Origin: Streptomyces sp. NBC_00683
Lineage (GTDB): Bacteria; Actinomycetota; Actinomycetes; Streptomycetales; Streptomycetaceae
Length of the DNA stretch: 64,000 nt
Assembly: GCF_036226745.1 (NCBI RefSeq)
Contig: NZ_CP109013.1
Coordinates: 434,001 to 498,000 of the forward strand
Direction of reading: 5' to 3'
Shown here: one piece after another, positions 15,012 to 23,614 of the stretch
Layout: each line of letters starts with the position of its first letter
Numbering within the stretch: the stretch's first letter is position 1
Translations under genes and position numbers: made by a program
Notes under the pieces: model-generated
What the model was told of the DNA's origin: nothing
Database searches by the model: none
Seen by the model: the letters and a program-made list of their open reading frames with translations, nothing else

Positions 15012-16574
15012 ATGACCACGCCTCCGACGTTGCCGAAGTTCAGGCAGCAGTTAATTCTTGCCGTTCTTATGTTGTGTTCGCTGCTGATTTGGCTGGACAA
15101 TACCGTCCTGAGTACCACGCTGGAGACCCTTGCGGACCCTGTTCATGGACTGGGGGCCAATCCCGGTCAGCTGCAATGGGCGACCGGTTCATACACTCTG
15201 GCCTTCGCCACATTGATGTTCACCGCAGGCACACTGGGCGATCGCTTCGGTCACCGAACTGTGTTTTCCAGCGGGTTGGTGATCTTCGCCGGGTCCTCTC
15301 TGTGGGCGGCGTACGCAAGCGATGCGGGCCAGCTGATTGCAGCTCGAGCCGCCATGGGGGTGGGCAGCGCGCTGATCACGCCCGCCATGTTGGCCATCCT
15401 CATGTGGACCTTCACCGGTCCCGCGCGGGCTGCCGCGATCGGAATCTTCTCGACGTCGGCCGGTGTCGGAATGGCTGCCGGCCCGGTACTGGCGGGATTC
15501 CTGCTCGATCATTTCTGGTGGGGATCGGTCTTTCTGATCAATGTCCCGGTCGCGGTATTGGCATCGGTCGGGCTCGCCGTGCTGGTTCCGAATTTCCGAA
15601 GCCCCACGCCGCGGCCGCTGGACCCCGCTGGAATGTTGCTGTCGATCAGTGGGCTCGTGGCGTTGGCCTACGGGCTGATCCGGGCAGGGCAGGTGGCTTC
15701 ATGGAGTCGCACCGATGTCTGGGCACCGATCGTTGCCGGTCTTGTTCTGCTGGCCTTTTTCGTACTCGCCGAACTGCGTGTGAAGGTGCCCGGCTTTGAT
15801 CCGCGACTGCTCGCGCAGCGCGCATTCGGTGGCGGCAATGTGGCGCTCGGACTGCTGCTCTTCGCTGTGGCCGCCATCACCTTCTACAACGCGTTCTACC
15901 TGCAAGGCGCGCTCGGGTTTTCGCCGATGAAGGCGGGTTTGGCCAATATCCCGACCGCATTCGGCGCGCTCGCGGGGGCGCCCCTTGGCACGCGCCTGGT
16001 TCGCCGCCTGTCGCTACGCCTTGTCAGCGTGCCGGCGTTGACCGTGGCTGCGCTGACCATGGGCGGGTACGGGTTCCTCGGACTGCAAACTCCACTGCTC
16101 CGGATCGAGATCCTGTTGTTGATACAGGGTCTCTCGATCGGCATGGTGATCGGCCCCGTTACGGCCGCATTGATCAGCAACCTGCCGTTGGAACAGGCCG
16201 GTGCAGGATCGGCCGTCACCAACACCGTGCGACAGACCGGCAGTCTGATCGGAATCGCAGTGGGCGGCACGATCATGTCGATCGAGTACCGACGTGCGAT
16301 CGAGCCTTCGCTGAAGGGTGCACCCGGTCCGGTGCAGGATCAGGCGCGAGTTTCCGCCGAACAGGCCCGCCACATCACCACCGCTGTCCACCGGCCCACT
16401 CTTGCTCAGGCCGCCGATGATGCGTTTATCCATGCCATGCACGTAGGCGCGGGCTGGATCGGGGTGATCGCACTCCTCGGAGCAGTTGTGCTGCTGATTG
16501 CCTTGCCCGCTGCCGGAAAGAAGAAGGGCCCGGTACCGGAGCCGGACTACGAAGAGGCCCGCAGCTCCGTCTGA
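15012..16574 (+). CDS. DHA2/EmrB-family MFS drug exporter with a TTA codon
   Basis: A 520-residue protein; ATG 15012 has GAAGG five bases upstream. It has fourteen membrane segments. 'WLDNTVLSTTLETLAD' opens helix 1, 'GDRFGHRTVF' is the MFS loop 2-3 motif, and 'GIFSTSAGVGMAAGPVLAGF' matches the exporter-specific helix 5 motif. It probably exports a small toxic compound using the proton gradient. Codon 14 (15051-15053) is TTA, so translation needs the bldA tRNA. The 5' part is less GC-rich than neighbouring genes, which suggests recent acquisition. Its stop codon lies inside the left end of the IS element that follows. Confidence 0.88.
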   Translation: MTTPPTLPKFRQQLILAVLMLCSLLIWLDNTVLSTTLETLADPVHGLGANPGQLQWATGSYTLAFATLMFTAGTLGDRFGHRTVFSSGLVIFAGSSLWAAYASDAGQLIAARAAMGVGSALITPAMLAILMWTFTGPARAAAIGIFSTSAGVGMAAGPVLAGFLLDHFWWGSVFLINVPVAVLASVGLAVLVPNFRSPTPRPLDPAGMLLSISGLVALAYGLIRAGQVASWSRTDVWAPIVAGLVLLAFFVLAELRVKVPGFDPRLLAQRAFGGGNVALGLLLFAVAAITFYNAFYLQGALGFSPMKAGLANIPTAFGALAGAPLGTRLVRRLSLRLVSVPALTVAALTMGGYGFLGLQTPLLRIEILLLIQGLSIGMVIGPVTAALISNLPLEQAGAGSAVTNTVRQTGSLIGIAVGGTIMSIEYRRAIEPSLKGAPGPVQDQARVSAEQARHITTAVHRPTLAQAADDAFIHAMHVGAGWIGVIALLGAVVLLIALPAAGKKKGPVPEPDYEEARSSV

Positions 16575-17675
16575 AAGAGCGTTTTGTCCCGGCGAGGTTG
16601 TTTGGTTCGAGGTTCAGGTGTCGCGCCAGTTCAGGGTGGATTCGCGAGTGAGTCTGCGGCTTATGAGGTCGATCATCGCGACGTGGATTATGGCTTCGGA
16701 ACGGTGAGGGTGGGTTTCGTAGTCGCGGGCCAGGCGGCGGTGATGCATCAGCCAGCCGAAGGTCCGCTCGACGACCCAGCGTCGCGGGATCACCTTGAAG
16801 CCTTTGACGCCCGGGAGGCGTTGGATGACTTCCACGTCGATGCCGAGGCGGGCGCCGTGGTCGATGGCTTTGGTGCGGTAGCCGCTGTCGGCCCATGCTT
16901 TGGTCACGCGAGGGCGAGTGGCGGCGATGTGGGACATCAGGTGCATGCCGCCGGCGTTGTCGGAAACGCTTGCCGCGGTGACCCAGACAGCCAGGAGCAG
17001 GCCGAGGGTGTCCACCCCGATATGGCGCTTGCGACCTGCGATTTTCTTGCCGGCATCGATGCCCTGGCCGGCCGCAGGCACGTTCGCGGAGGTCTTCACG
17101 CTCTGTGCGTCCAGCACGCAAGCGGTTGGCTCGGCGTCGCGGCCTTCGGTCTCCCGGACCAGGCGCCGAAGGAGGCCGTTGAGTTGGTCGAAGACGCCCT
17201 CTTTCTGCCAGGCGGCGAAGTAGCCATAGACCGTCTCCCATGGCGCGAAGTCGTGGGGCAGGTATCGCCAGGCAATGCCGGTGCGATCGACGTAGAGGAT
17301 GGCGTCCATGACGCGGCGCAGGTCATGCTCGGGCGGGCGGCCGATGTCGAGACCCTTGCCTCGGCGCTCGGCCCGCCATGTGGTGAGTGTGGGCCCGATC
17401 AGTGTCCAGCGGGCATCGGAGAGGTCGCTTGGATACGGGCGGTGTCGCGTCATGTTTCGGTAGTACCGTCGAGCAGGCCGCCTCCCCAGGGCGCAAACGA
17501 GTTCAAGCGGGGGCGCGTTGGGATCAGACAGGAGCGAACGGGCGGAAACACGCCCGGCAATGGCGTCAGCCGTCTCTCACGTCACGGATAACAACCCTGA
17601 TCTCAGGAATCCCAGCTCACTTCGCTACCCAAAAAGTTGCCAATCACCCCCACCGGGACAAAACACTCTTTGAGA
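16570..17675 (-). mobile_element. IS5-family insertion sequence, about 1.1 kb
   Basis: Imperfect terminal inverted repeats bound the element. The left end reads AAAGAGCGTTTTGTCCCGG (16574-16592) and the right end, reverse complemented, AAAGAGTGTTTTGTCCCGG (17653-17671). Similarity extends a few bases outward to TCT on both sides. One transposase gene fills the interior. No target-site duplication could be recognised with confidence. About 200 bp between the transposase start and the right end carry no gene. Confidence 0.85.
16614..17453 (-). CDS. IS5-family DDE transposase
   Basis: 279 residues, apparently intact. The N-terminal DUF4096-like region reads 'DLSDARWTLIGPTL' and 'IAWRYLPHDFAPWETVYGYF'. 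The catalytic triad is visible as Asp in 'VLDAQSVKTS', Asp in 'KAWADSGYRTK' and Glu in 'RRWVVERTFGWL'. It would cut and rejoin the element ends. There is no frameshift, so one open frame suffices and the element may still be active. Confidence 0.92.
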   Translation of the reverse strand: MTRHRPYPSDLSDARWTLIGPTLTTWRAERRGKGLDIGRPPEHDLRRVMDAILYVDRTGIAWRYLPHDFAPWETVYGYFAAWQKEGVFDQLNGLLRRLVRETEGRDAEPTACVLDAQSVKTSANVPAAGQGIDAGKKIAGRKRHIGVDTLGLLLAVWVTAASVSDNAGGMHLMSHIAATRPRVTKAWADSGYRTKAIDHGARLGIDVEVIQRLPGVKGFKVIPRRWVVERTFGWLMHHRRLARDYETHPHRSEAIIHVAMIDLISRRLTRESTLNWRDT

Positions 17676-17703
17676 GGGTGTTTGTACCTCTGTTGACGCA
17701 GTT

Positions 17704-17897
17704 TCAGGTGCTGTGACTCACCGGCAGCCCAATGTCCTGCCCGATCAGCAGGCGCAGGTCCTCAACGGTCAGAGTCCCGACCACCCCCGACTCCGCAGAG
17801 CATGCGCCGTCGCAATGAGACGGGTGGCGTCAGGCGAGGGCGCCTGCCAGCGATCACGTTCAAGCTCCTCTAGGAACCGACGACGGTCGATAGACAC
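17704..17897 (-). pseudogene. Frameshifted, truncated CdiI-like immunity gene
   Basis: From GTG 17897 the frame reads 'MSIDRRRFLEELERDRW' and 'PDATRLIATAHALRSRG', then stops. After a shift of one base it continues as 'GTLTVEDLRLLIGQDIGLP' and ends at 17704. The pattern, especially LRLLIGQ-x-IGLP, resembles the contact-dependent-inhibition immunity family (PF18593), whose members continue for some 40-50 more residues. The 3' part is missing just before the IS end. It is too short and broken to work. Confidence 0.5.
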
Positions 17898-17926
17898 AGT
17901 CGCCAGACAATTCTCTCGTGAATGCG

Positions 17927-17976
17927 TGTGGTCGGGTAGCCGGAGACCATTGCTGGTCTCCGGCTACCCGACCACA
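17927..17976. repeat. Perfect 23-bp inverted repeat with TTGC loop
   Basis: The left arm 17927-17949 (TGTGGTCGGGTAGCCG...) and right arm 17954-17976 pair without mismatch around TTGC. It lies just upstream of the broken immunity-like gene and before the gene at 18180. No U-tract follows. It may be a terminator left from a lost gene or part of a mobile sequence. Confidence 0.85.
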
Positions 17977-18179
17977 ACGCGAGATCGCAAACACGGTCTG
18001 CGCGCGACGCGCAGCCGGGGCTTGATGAAGTAGAGAGTTCTACCGCATGTGTCAGGTGGACGTGTGGTCTCGATGTGCCTGATCGCATCTCCGACGCAGG
18101 ATCGAGCAGTCATCTCAGCCCCCTGACCTGATCTACCGCCGCCTGCGACGAGGCACCTCCGGCGTGACAGCATGCGGCA

Positions 18180-18641
18180 ATGGCCTTCCGACACCCAGAC
18201 GGCGACTACGCGATCACCGCGATGTACTCCGTGCCCGATGATGCCTGGTACCTGGAATTGGACCTCGTGGCCGAGCATCGGAATCTCGTGATCGCAATCG
18301 TCCCCGACGAGGATCCGGCACGGGAGCCGACAGTGTGCTTCAACCCTCACGGAGGGCACGTGGACCTCCCGTACGGGGTCATGACTTGGTTCATGCAACA
18401 GGTCGATGAAGAAATCCGCACCTCCCGTGCCTGGATGCGGCTGAGGCCCGATCTCGTCGAGATCATCTACCAACTCCGTCAGGAGCACATGGGCGCCATC
18501 GACGATGACACCTTTCGGCGAGTCCTCCCGGAGGTGCGCGCCACAGTCCCTGAGGCAGACCTCCCCGCCGTTCTCGAAGCCGCCTTCGGGCGGAGACCTG
18601 ACGGCACCACCATGGACCAACCGCAAGCGCCCGATATGTAG
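18180..18641 (+). CDS. Hypothetical protein, 153 aa
   Basis: I do not recognise a family. The protein is acidic and soluble: 'HPDGDYAITAMYSVPDDAWY' and 'LELDLVAEHRNLVIAIVPDE' suggest beta strands, followed by a helical half ('VMTWFMQQVDEEIRTSRAWM', 'LRPDLVEIIYQLRQEH'). It contains no signal peptide or membrane segment. No ribosome site precedes the ATG. It sits among IS remnants and a broken immunity-like gene, so an accessory (immunity or phage-related) role is possible but unsupported. Confidence 0.55.
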   Translation: MAFRHPDGDYAITAMYSVPDDAWYLELDLVAEHRNLVIAIVPDEDPAREPTVCFNPHGGHVDLPYGVMTWFMQQVDEEIRTSRAWMRLRPDLVEIIYQLRQEHMGAIDDDTFRRVLPEVRATVPEADLPAVLEAAFGRRPDGTTMDQPQAPDM

Positions 18642-18894
18642 ACGTTCAAGGAGACACGGTCCAGTGCCGCTTGGCGGGATCTGTTGGCCCGATAGAAGGG
18701 CCCGGATGGACTGCTGTCCGTGTGGGAGAAGGGCAAGCCGTTCCGACGTTCCACCTTCGGGCGGAAGTGGCGCAGGGCCCCCGTGGTCCAACGGCCACCC
18801 GCACCTTGCGTACCCGTTCCGGGCACCAGGCGCTCCCCCTGGGGGAACCGTTATCACCGCCGACTCGTCGTACTCGCGACATTCTGGGGGAGAC

Positions 18895-19386
18895 ATGAAG
18901 CGCGACGCGATTAGACGACGGCTGCTTTTCCTTGTTGCCCTGCCCGGTCTGCTGGCCACCGGCTGCACGGGCATCGGCGAAGAACGGCCGTGCACCAAGA
19001 TCGGCGGGGAGTCGGGAGTCGCCGTGGGCTGGGAACCGGCCGACTTCGCAGAATCAGGGAAAGAGGGTTCGGACACGGACTCGGGCTCGCTCGTCGCCCG
19101 ATTGTGCGCACAAGAGGTCTGCGAGAGCGGGACCGTGGCGAAAAACAGCGACGATTCGGCGCCCCATTTGACCAGCGTGGCGCTCGACGGGGACACCGGC
19201 GAGGTGACGGTGCAAGTGCGGTTCACGGTCACTTCGCGGGACGACGGCAAGCGCGTCATTTTCGACGAGCGTACGGATGTCGAGTTGCGCAAGTCCCAGC
19301 CCAATGGGAAGGGCTGCGACCCGACACTTTTCCGAGCCAGGCTCACGGCCGACCCGGAGCGGGGCCTGATCGCCGACAGCAGTTGA
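18895..19386 (+). CDS. Secreted lipoprotein, hypothetical
   Basis: A 163-residue protein with a basic start 'MKRDAIRRR', a hydrophobic core 'LLFLVALPGLLATG' and a lipobox ending at the Cys of 'LATGC' (about residue 24). The mature part has further cysteines (in 'RPCTKIGG', 'RLCAQEVCES' and 'GKGCDPTLF') and could hold disulphides outside the cell. GGGGGAGA precedes the ATG. The function is unknown. Confidence 0.72.
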   Translation: MKRDAIRRRLLFLVALPGLLATGCTGIGEERPCTKIGGESGVAVGWEPADFAESGKEGSDTDSGSLVARLCAQEVCESGTVAKNSDDSAPHLTSVALDGDTGEVTVQVRFTVTSRDDGKRVIFDERTDVELRKSQPNGKGCDPTLFRARLTADPERGLIADSS

Positions 19387-19465
19387 AGAGGTGAGTTCAC
19401 CGGCACTCAGCTTGTTCTGAATGGTCCGGCCTCGACGTGATCACTCGTACGAGGATTCCGCGGAC

Positions 19466-19830
19466 GCGAACACGGCAGCGACGTGGACATCCTCATCGTC
19501 TTCGACGCCGGCTACGACGCCCCGCGCACGACCCACCTCCTTCTCGGGCTGCCCGCCGAGGTGCTCGGCCGGATGCGGTCGGACCGGGTGATGCGCAAGC
19601 CCGTCCCCGTGCCGTGGATCTCACCGCCGCAGGTCGGGCGGTCCCCCAAGCACGGCAAGGAGTTCCGCTTGTGCCAAAAGGGAGTCCTGGGGAGAGCCGG
19701 ACACGACCACCACGCAGGTCACCGACCGATACGGCACCGCGCAGACAACGGCCTGGGACCGGATCCACCCCCGGTTCACCACCCGCGACGGGGTTCGAAC
19801 GCCGGCACCCCCGCCACCCAAGTGGCCCTG
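19466..19830 (+). pseudogene. Transposase remnant (NF041680-like), frameshifted
   Basis: One frame reads 'DILIVFDAGYDAPRTTHLLL', 'EVLGRMRSDRVMRKP' and 'KHGKEFRL'. After about 19675 the similarity moves to the next frame: 'ESWGEPDTTTTQVTDRYG' and 'AWDRIHPRFTTRDGV'. These phrases are those of the central part of actinobacterial transposases of this group. Both ends are missing, and no inverted repeats could be found. Confidence 0.6.
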
Positions 19831-19859
19831 CACTCGGGCACTGGGCCCGGCCGGCACCA

Positions 19860-20079
19860 CTCAACTCCGCGGCCACCCGCTTGCGCAACCTGCGGTCACG
19901 GCTCCACTGCCTGGAACGACATGCAGCCGAGCAGTACAAGGCGCTGGACAGCGCTCCGGCCCCAGTCGTTCACCGCAGCCCCCACACACCCGCTCTCGGG
20001 CTTGCCCGGCACCCTCGGAAACCCGGCCAGGCCAGGTCCCAAAGCTACTCAAGAAACAGGGATACGAAACAGGACTCAA
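19860..20079 (-). pseudogene. Possible remnant of a small zinc-ribbon gene
   Basis: On the minus strand 'ERVCGGCGERLGPER' and, in the neighbouring frame, 'LYCSAACRSRQWSRDRRLRK' follow each other. Together they resemble the CxxC...YCS-x2-C zinc ribbon of small actinobacterial proteins, split by a frameshift. No intact frame exists. The region on to 20350 shows nothing further. Confidence 0.35.
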
Positions 20080-20350
20080 CCTTCAGACCGCGTACTTACG
20101 TTGCCGCCAGGCAACGGCTGTTCATCATCGTGCTCCATCGAACCAGTGTGTCGGACCAGCTGGCCATGATTACCCCACTAACACCGCTGCGAAGTGACAA
20201 CCATCGCTACGAGTCACATCGGGTCCGGTGTCCCGGCCGGTTCCGCGCGTAGGCCACACTGTCCGACGAACGACCAACGCCAACCGTTCGCCCGCGATCC
20301 GCCCGGCCTGCGGCAGGTGTCCCAGGACGGCCGTGGACAAGGAGTCCCCC

Positions 20351-20896
20351 ATGCCCCGCACCATGTCCGTGTCGGACAGCATCGTGATCCACGCGGCCCC
20401 CTCGGCCGTGTACGAACAGCTCAGCGACCCCACTGCGATGGGGCGCTGGAGCCCGGAGAACCGGGGCGCGACAGTGCTCGGGGAGCACCGGGGCGCCCAC
20501 GTGGGCATGGTCTTCGAGGGCCGCAACAAGCGCGGCGCCTTCCGCTGGACGACGAAGTGCACGGTCACAGCCGCCGATGAGGGCGAGCGGTTCGCGTTCC
20601 GTGTCCACGCGATCGGGGCCAAGCGGCCACGGCTGCGCGGGCCGATCGCGACGTGGGAGTACCGCTTCGAGGCGGTCGAAGGCTCCACCCGGGTCACGGA
20701 GATATGGACGGACGACCGCCGGGCGTGGCCTGATCTGCTCGCCAACACCTTTGACCGGATCGCGACGCGCGGGAAAACGTTCGCGGAGTTCCAGCGTGGC
20801 AACATCCGCACCACGCTGGAACGCCTGAAGGCGGCGCTTGAGCAGGACGGTACGGCTGCCACCGGACACGGGGAGGACGGCCCCCGCCCCGCGTGA
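20351..20896 (+). CDS. SRPBCC-family (START-like) protein
   Basis: A 181-residue protein. 'SDSIVIHAAPSAVYEQLSDP' is the usual first strand and helix of polyketide cyclase/SRPBCC proteins, followed by 'MGRWSPENRGATVL' and the long C-terminal helix 'FAEFQRGNIRTTLERLKAAL'. The fold binds a hydrophobic ligand; the ligand is unknown. AAGGAG stands before the ATG at 20351. Confidence 0.82.
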   Translation: MPRTMSVSDSIVIHAAPSAVYEQLSDPTAMGRWSPENRGATVLGEHRGAHVGMVFEGRNKRGAFRWTTKCTVTAADEGERFAFRVHAIGAKRPRLRGPIATWEYRFEAVEGSTRVTEIWTDDRRAWPDLLANTFDRIATRGKTFAEFQRGNIRTTLERLKAALEQDGTAATGHGEDGPRPA

Positions 20897-20924
20897 CACG
20901 GGCGGGTCGGCGATCACAGGGTGT

Positions 20925-21785
20925 TCAGGCCTGTCCTGTGCCCCGGCCGGACCAGTGCGCGGGACGCGTCAGGGACGGCGGAAGCCGTGTGGCGGTGTCG
21001 CCCTTCGCCGCGTTGAGCTGGGCCTGGGTGAGGAACAGGGCTCCGGTGAGGTCTGCGCCGGACAGTTCGGCGTCACGGAAGTCCGCGCCGATCAGGTCGG
21101 CGAGCCGCAAGTCGGCCCCACGCAGGTCGGCCGCGATGAGGTAGGCACCACGCAGATCCGCTCCCCGAAGATCGGCGCCCCGCATGCGCGATCCGATGAG
21201 GTCGGCACCCCGGTGGTTGCGCTTCTTGCGCCGGGGAACGGCGGACCGCGCGAGCTCGCTGGTGCGCAGCAGCAACGACGCGACCTCGTCGCGGTGTGCC
21301 GACACGTCGAGTTCCGAGAGGACTTCGGCCGAGCGGCGGGTGAGGCGCTCGGTGCTGTCGAGGGCACTGCGGAGTTCCGTGTGCAGGGGGCCGGCGGCAG
21401 GCAGGGCGAGGGCTTCGGTGAGATACCAGAGCAGCTCGTGGAGCCGGCGCATCACGGGGAAGACCTGGAACATCTGCTGGGCGGTGTCCGGAGAGGCCCG
21501 CCAGTCCCGGCCGTCGTAGGTTTCCTGGGAAACTTTCTGGCCTGCGCCGAAACAGTCGTAGACCGTGCAGCCGGAGAACCCCTTGGGCCGCAGTTGCGTG
21601 TGAATGCCGCAGCGGAAGTCGTCCTGCAGATTGCGGCAGGGCTCCCCGGCGTCCTTGTTGATCGCGAAGTCCGCTGACGCTGTCAGCGTCAGCGCGACGC
21701 AGCAGAGACCGAAGCAGTTCGCACAGTCGGCGCGCAGATCCTCCCGCTCGGTGGCCGGAACGCCGGTTGGTTCATGGTCGGGCAC
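20925..21785 (-). CDS. Pentapeptide-repeat protein with N-terminal cysteine cluster
   Basis: 286 residues, starting at GTG 21785. Residues 21-78 hold eight cysteines (21, 24, 28, 29, 50, 59, 73, 78), recalling zinc- or iron-binding clusters. The middle is helical. Residues 193-255 are A(D/N)Lxx repeats ('GADLRGADLRGAYLIAADLR') that form a right-handed quadrilateral helix. Pentapeptide proteins include DNA mimics that protect gyrase, but the Cys-rich head argues for a different, perhaps redox or metal-linked, role. GGAGG is 13 bases from the start, rather far. Confidence 0.82.
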   Translation of the reverse strand: MPDHEPTGVPATEREDLRADCANCFGLCCVALTLTASADFAINKDAGEPCRNLQDDFRCGIHTQLRPKGFSGCTVYDCFGAGQKVSQETYDGRDWRASPDTAQQMFQVFPVMRRLHELLWYLTEALALPAAGPLHTELRSALDSTERLTRRSAEVLSELDVSAHRDEVASLLLRTSELARSAVPRRKKRNHRGADLIGSRMRGADLRGADLRGAYLIAADLRGADLRLADLIGADFRDAELSGADLTGALFLTQAQLNAAKGDTATRLPPSLTRPAHWSGRGTGQA

Positions 21786-21953
21786 AGTACGTGATTCCTC
21801 CGGAGGGAGCGGGCGGGTATGCCGAGCTTATCGATGCCTGACAACTCCCGGTCCAGCCGCCGTTGTCGGTGGGCCGGCGCACACTTGACCGCAGAGCACC
21901 GCAGAGAACCGCACGGCAGAGAACCGCAACGCACCGGCGAAGGGGATTGGTAT

Positions 21954-22451
21954 ATGGGCACCTCGCGGGAGACCGCGTTCGAGCCTCTCACCGGGGACGG
22001 GCCGCCGTTGTCCGGACCTGTCGGCGAGCGTGCGGGCGTGGTGCGCACCGCGTTCGAAGGGATGCTGCAGATCCGGCGGCTGACCAATACGGGACACGCG
22101 GATCCCGAGCGTGTACCCGCCCAGTGGGAGCTGCACCGGCCGGTCCGGGCCGTGGCACTGGCCCTGGAGGCCGCGGGAGTGGCCGCCTCCGCGGTCGGAG
22201 CGTCCGGGGAGCGGACGGCCACGGGGTACCGGGTGTGCGAGGGCGAGTCCCGCGGCTCCGTACGAGTGGAGTGGGTGGGCCCGCCCGGCAGTGGTGCCGT
22301 CCATGACGAGGAGCGCGCGCTGGCCGGGTGCGTCACCGTGCTGTCGCGCCTGGGCTGGACAGCTCTGTCGTACCGCGGTCCGCGCCGACGGCGTTTCCTG
22401 GAGGTCGAACCACCGGCCGCAGGTCCTCGCGCACAGGGCGTCCGATCCTGA
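21954..22451 (+). CDS. Hypothetical protein, 165 aa
   Basis: No family is recognised. 'VRTAFEGMLQIRRLTNTGHA' and 'ALALEAAGVAASAVG' suggest a helical N-terminal half; the rest looks like mixed alpha/beta. The ATG has GAAGGGGA about 7 bases upstream. The upstream region has short CCGCAGAGA-type direct repeats (about 21890-21930). It is followed by another small gene on the same strand. Confidence 0.6.
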   Translation: MGTSRETAFEPLTGDGPPLSGPVGERAGVVRTAFEGMLQIRRLTNTGHADPERVPAQWELHRPVRAVALALEAAGVAASAVGASGERTATGYRVCEGESRGSVRVEWVGPPGSGAVHDEERALAGCVTVLSRLGWTALSYRGPRRRRFLEVEPPAAGPRAQGVRS

Positions 22452-22532
22452 TCGCCGGACGGCTCGGGCGGGCATTGTCAGACCCATGGGGGATGCTTGA
22501 CGGTCCGACACCTCTGACCAGGAGATGCTGAG

Positions 22533-22763
22533 ATGCGCAATGACGAGATCGCCGCGGCCCAGGCGTACGTCCGGCTACTTGCGGCCACCCGCGCCGCGCT
22601 CGCGGACCCGGCGGACGCCCCGCTGTACATGCCGCTGCTCGCCTCCCCCATCGAGGAGGCCGACGAGGCGCTGCGGAGCGCGGGCCTCTCGGGCAACGAG
22701 GACAGGCTCTTCGCTCTCGTGCGGGCGCTCCAGCCGAGCCTGACCGGTTCGTCCGGCCGCTGA
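22533..22763 (+). CDS. Small hypothetical helical protein, 76 aa
   Basis: Predicted to be all-helical and acidic: 'MRNDEIAAAQAYVRLLAATR' and 'EEADEALRSAGLSGNEDRLF'. AGGAGA lies eight bases before the ATG and a strong terminator follows, supporting it as a real gene. The function is unknown. Confidence 0.6.
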   Translation: MRNDEIAAAQAYVRLLAATRAALADPADAPLYMPLLASPIEEADEALRSAGLSGNEDRLFALVRALQPSLTGSSGR

Positions 22764-22777
22764 ACCACTGCGGCTCG

Positions 22778-22820
22778 CGCCGGATGCCGCGCTCCCCCGC
22801 GGGGAGCGCGGCATCCGGCG
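22778..22820. terminator. Bidirectional terminator, 20-bp stem
   Basis: The arms 22778-22797 and 22801-22820 pair perfectly around the loop CGC. The hairpin separates convergent genes (stops at 22763 and 22840). Confidence 0.85.
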
Positions 22821-22839
22821 TGCCGACGAGGTACCGGTT

Positions 22840-23601
22840 TCAGCTGTTACCCGTGTACAGCAGGGAGCCCGGCGTGGTGAGCAGCTCACCCGTCTCGAGC
22901 CAGGTCTTCAGGCCGGAGAGGATCATCGGCCAACCGCCGTAGAGCTCGTCGTTGGCGCCGTCGCGCAGCTCGTCATGGGTGACGGTCAGCCGGCAGGAGT
23001 CACCGATCGGCTCGATCTCCCAGGTGATGCGGGTCGGCCCCTCGTTCTTCACCTCTTCGCTCCAGAGCGCCACCATGCTCTGGACCAGCTTGCGCGGCGG
23101 GTCGACCTCGAGGTTCTGCCCCTCGCCGAGCGGGCCGGGGGCGCCCGGGGCGCCCATCTCGAAACGTGATCCCGGCGTCCAGTCGGAGGTGACACGGGCA
23201 CCGAAGTTGTACTTGCTCCTGATCTCGGGGTCCGTGATGGCTTCCCAGAGGCGCTCGGGAGTGGTGCGGATGTAAATCTCGAAGATCTTCTCCATGGGAT
23301 TCTCCAGTCGGCTCTTGAGGCCGCTGAGCCCTGCGGCCCAGGGCTCCGCATACTTGCTCACCCACCGGTCGTGGACGAGCCGGATGGGCACCGGGTTCAG
23401 GAAGTGGAGCTTCTCCCGGCCTCGCCGCCTGGTGACGACCAGGCCCGCCGCCTCCAGCAGCTTGAGGTGCTTCATCACCGCGAACCGCGTGATCTCGAAG
23501 CGGGCTTCCAACGCACTCAGTGTCTGCCCGTCGTCACGGAACAGCTCGTCGAGCAGACTGCGCCGCGTCGGGTCTGCCAGGGCTTTGAACACCGCGTCCA
23601 T
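22840..23601 (-). CDS. ArsR-type regulator fused to an AHSA1/SRPBCC domain
   Basis: A 253-residue two-domain protein. Residues 1-85 are an ArsR winged helix ('MDAVFKALADPTRRSLLDEL', 'FAVMKHLKLLEAAGLV', 'RRGREKLHFLNP'). Residues about 100-250 are an AHSA1-like domain ('IFEIYIRTTPERLWEAITDP', 'MILSGLKTWLE'). In many actinobacteria these are two adjacent genes; here they are joined by a short linker. The likely scheme is ligand binding in the SRPBCC cavity controlling DNA binding. A 6-bp inverted repeat just upstream (23615-23630) is the probable autoregulatory operator. An in-frame upstream ATG at 23682 would include the operator, so 23601 is preferred. Confidence 0.88.
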   Translation of the reverse strand: MDAVFKALADPTRRSLLDELFRDDGQTLSALEARFEITRFAVMKHLKLLEAAGLVVTRRRGREKLHFLNPVPIRLVHDRWVSKYAEPWAAGLSGLKSRLENPMEKIFEIYIRTTPERLWEAITDPEIRSKYNFGARVTSDWTPGSRFEMGAPGAPGPLGEGQNLEVDPPRKLVQSMVALWSEEVKNEGPTRITWEIEPIGDSCRLTVTHDELRDGANDELYGGWPMILSGLKTWLETGELLTTPGSLLYTGNS

Positions 23602-23614
23602 GAATCCAAAATAT

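Noticed and set aside
18642..18894. Possible short gene before the lipoprotein
   Set aside because: No frame has both a start with a ribosome site and credible composition; nothing supportable was seen.
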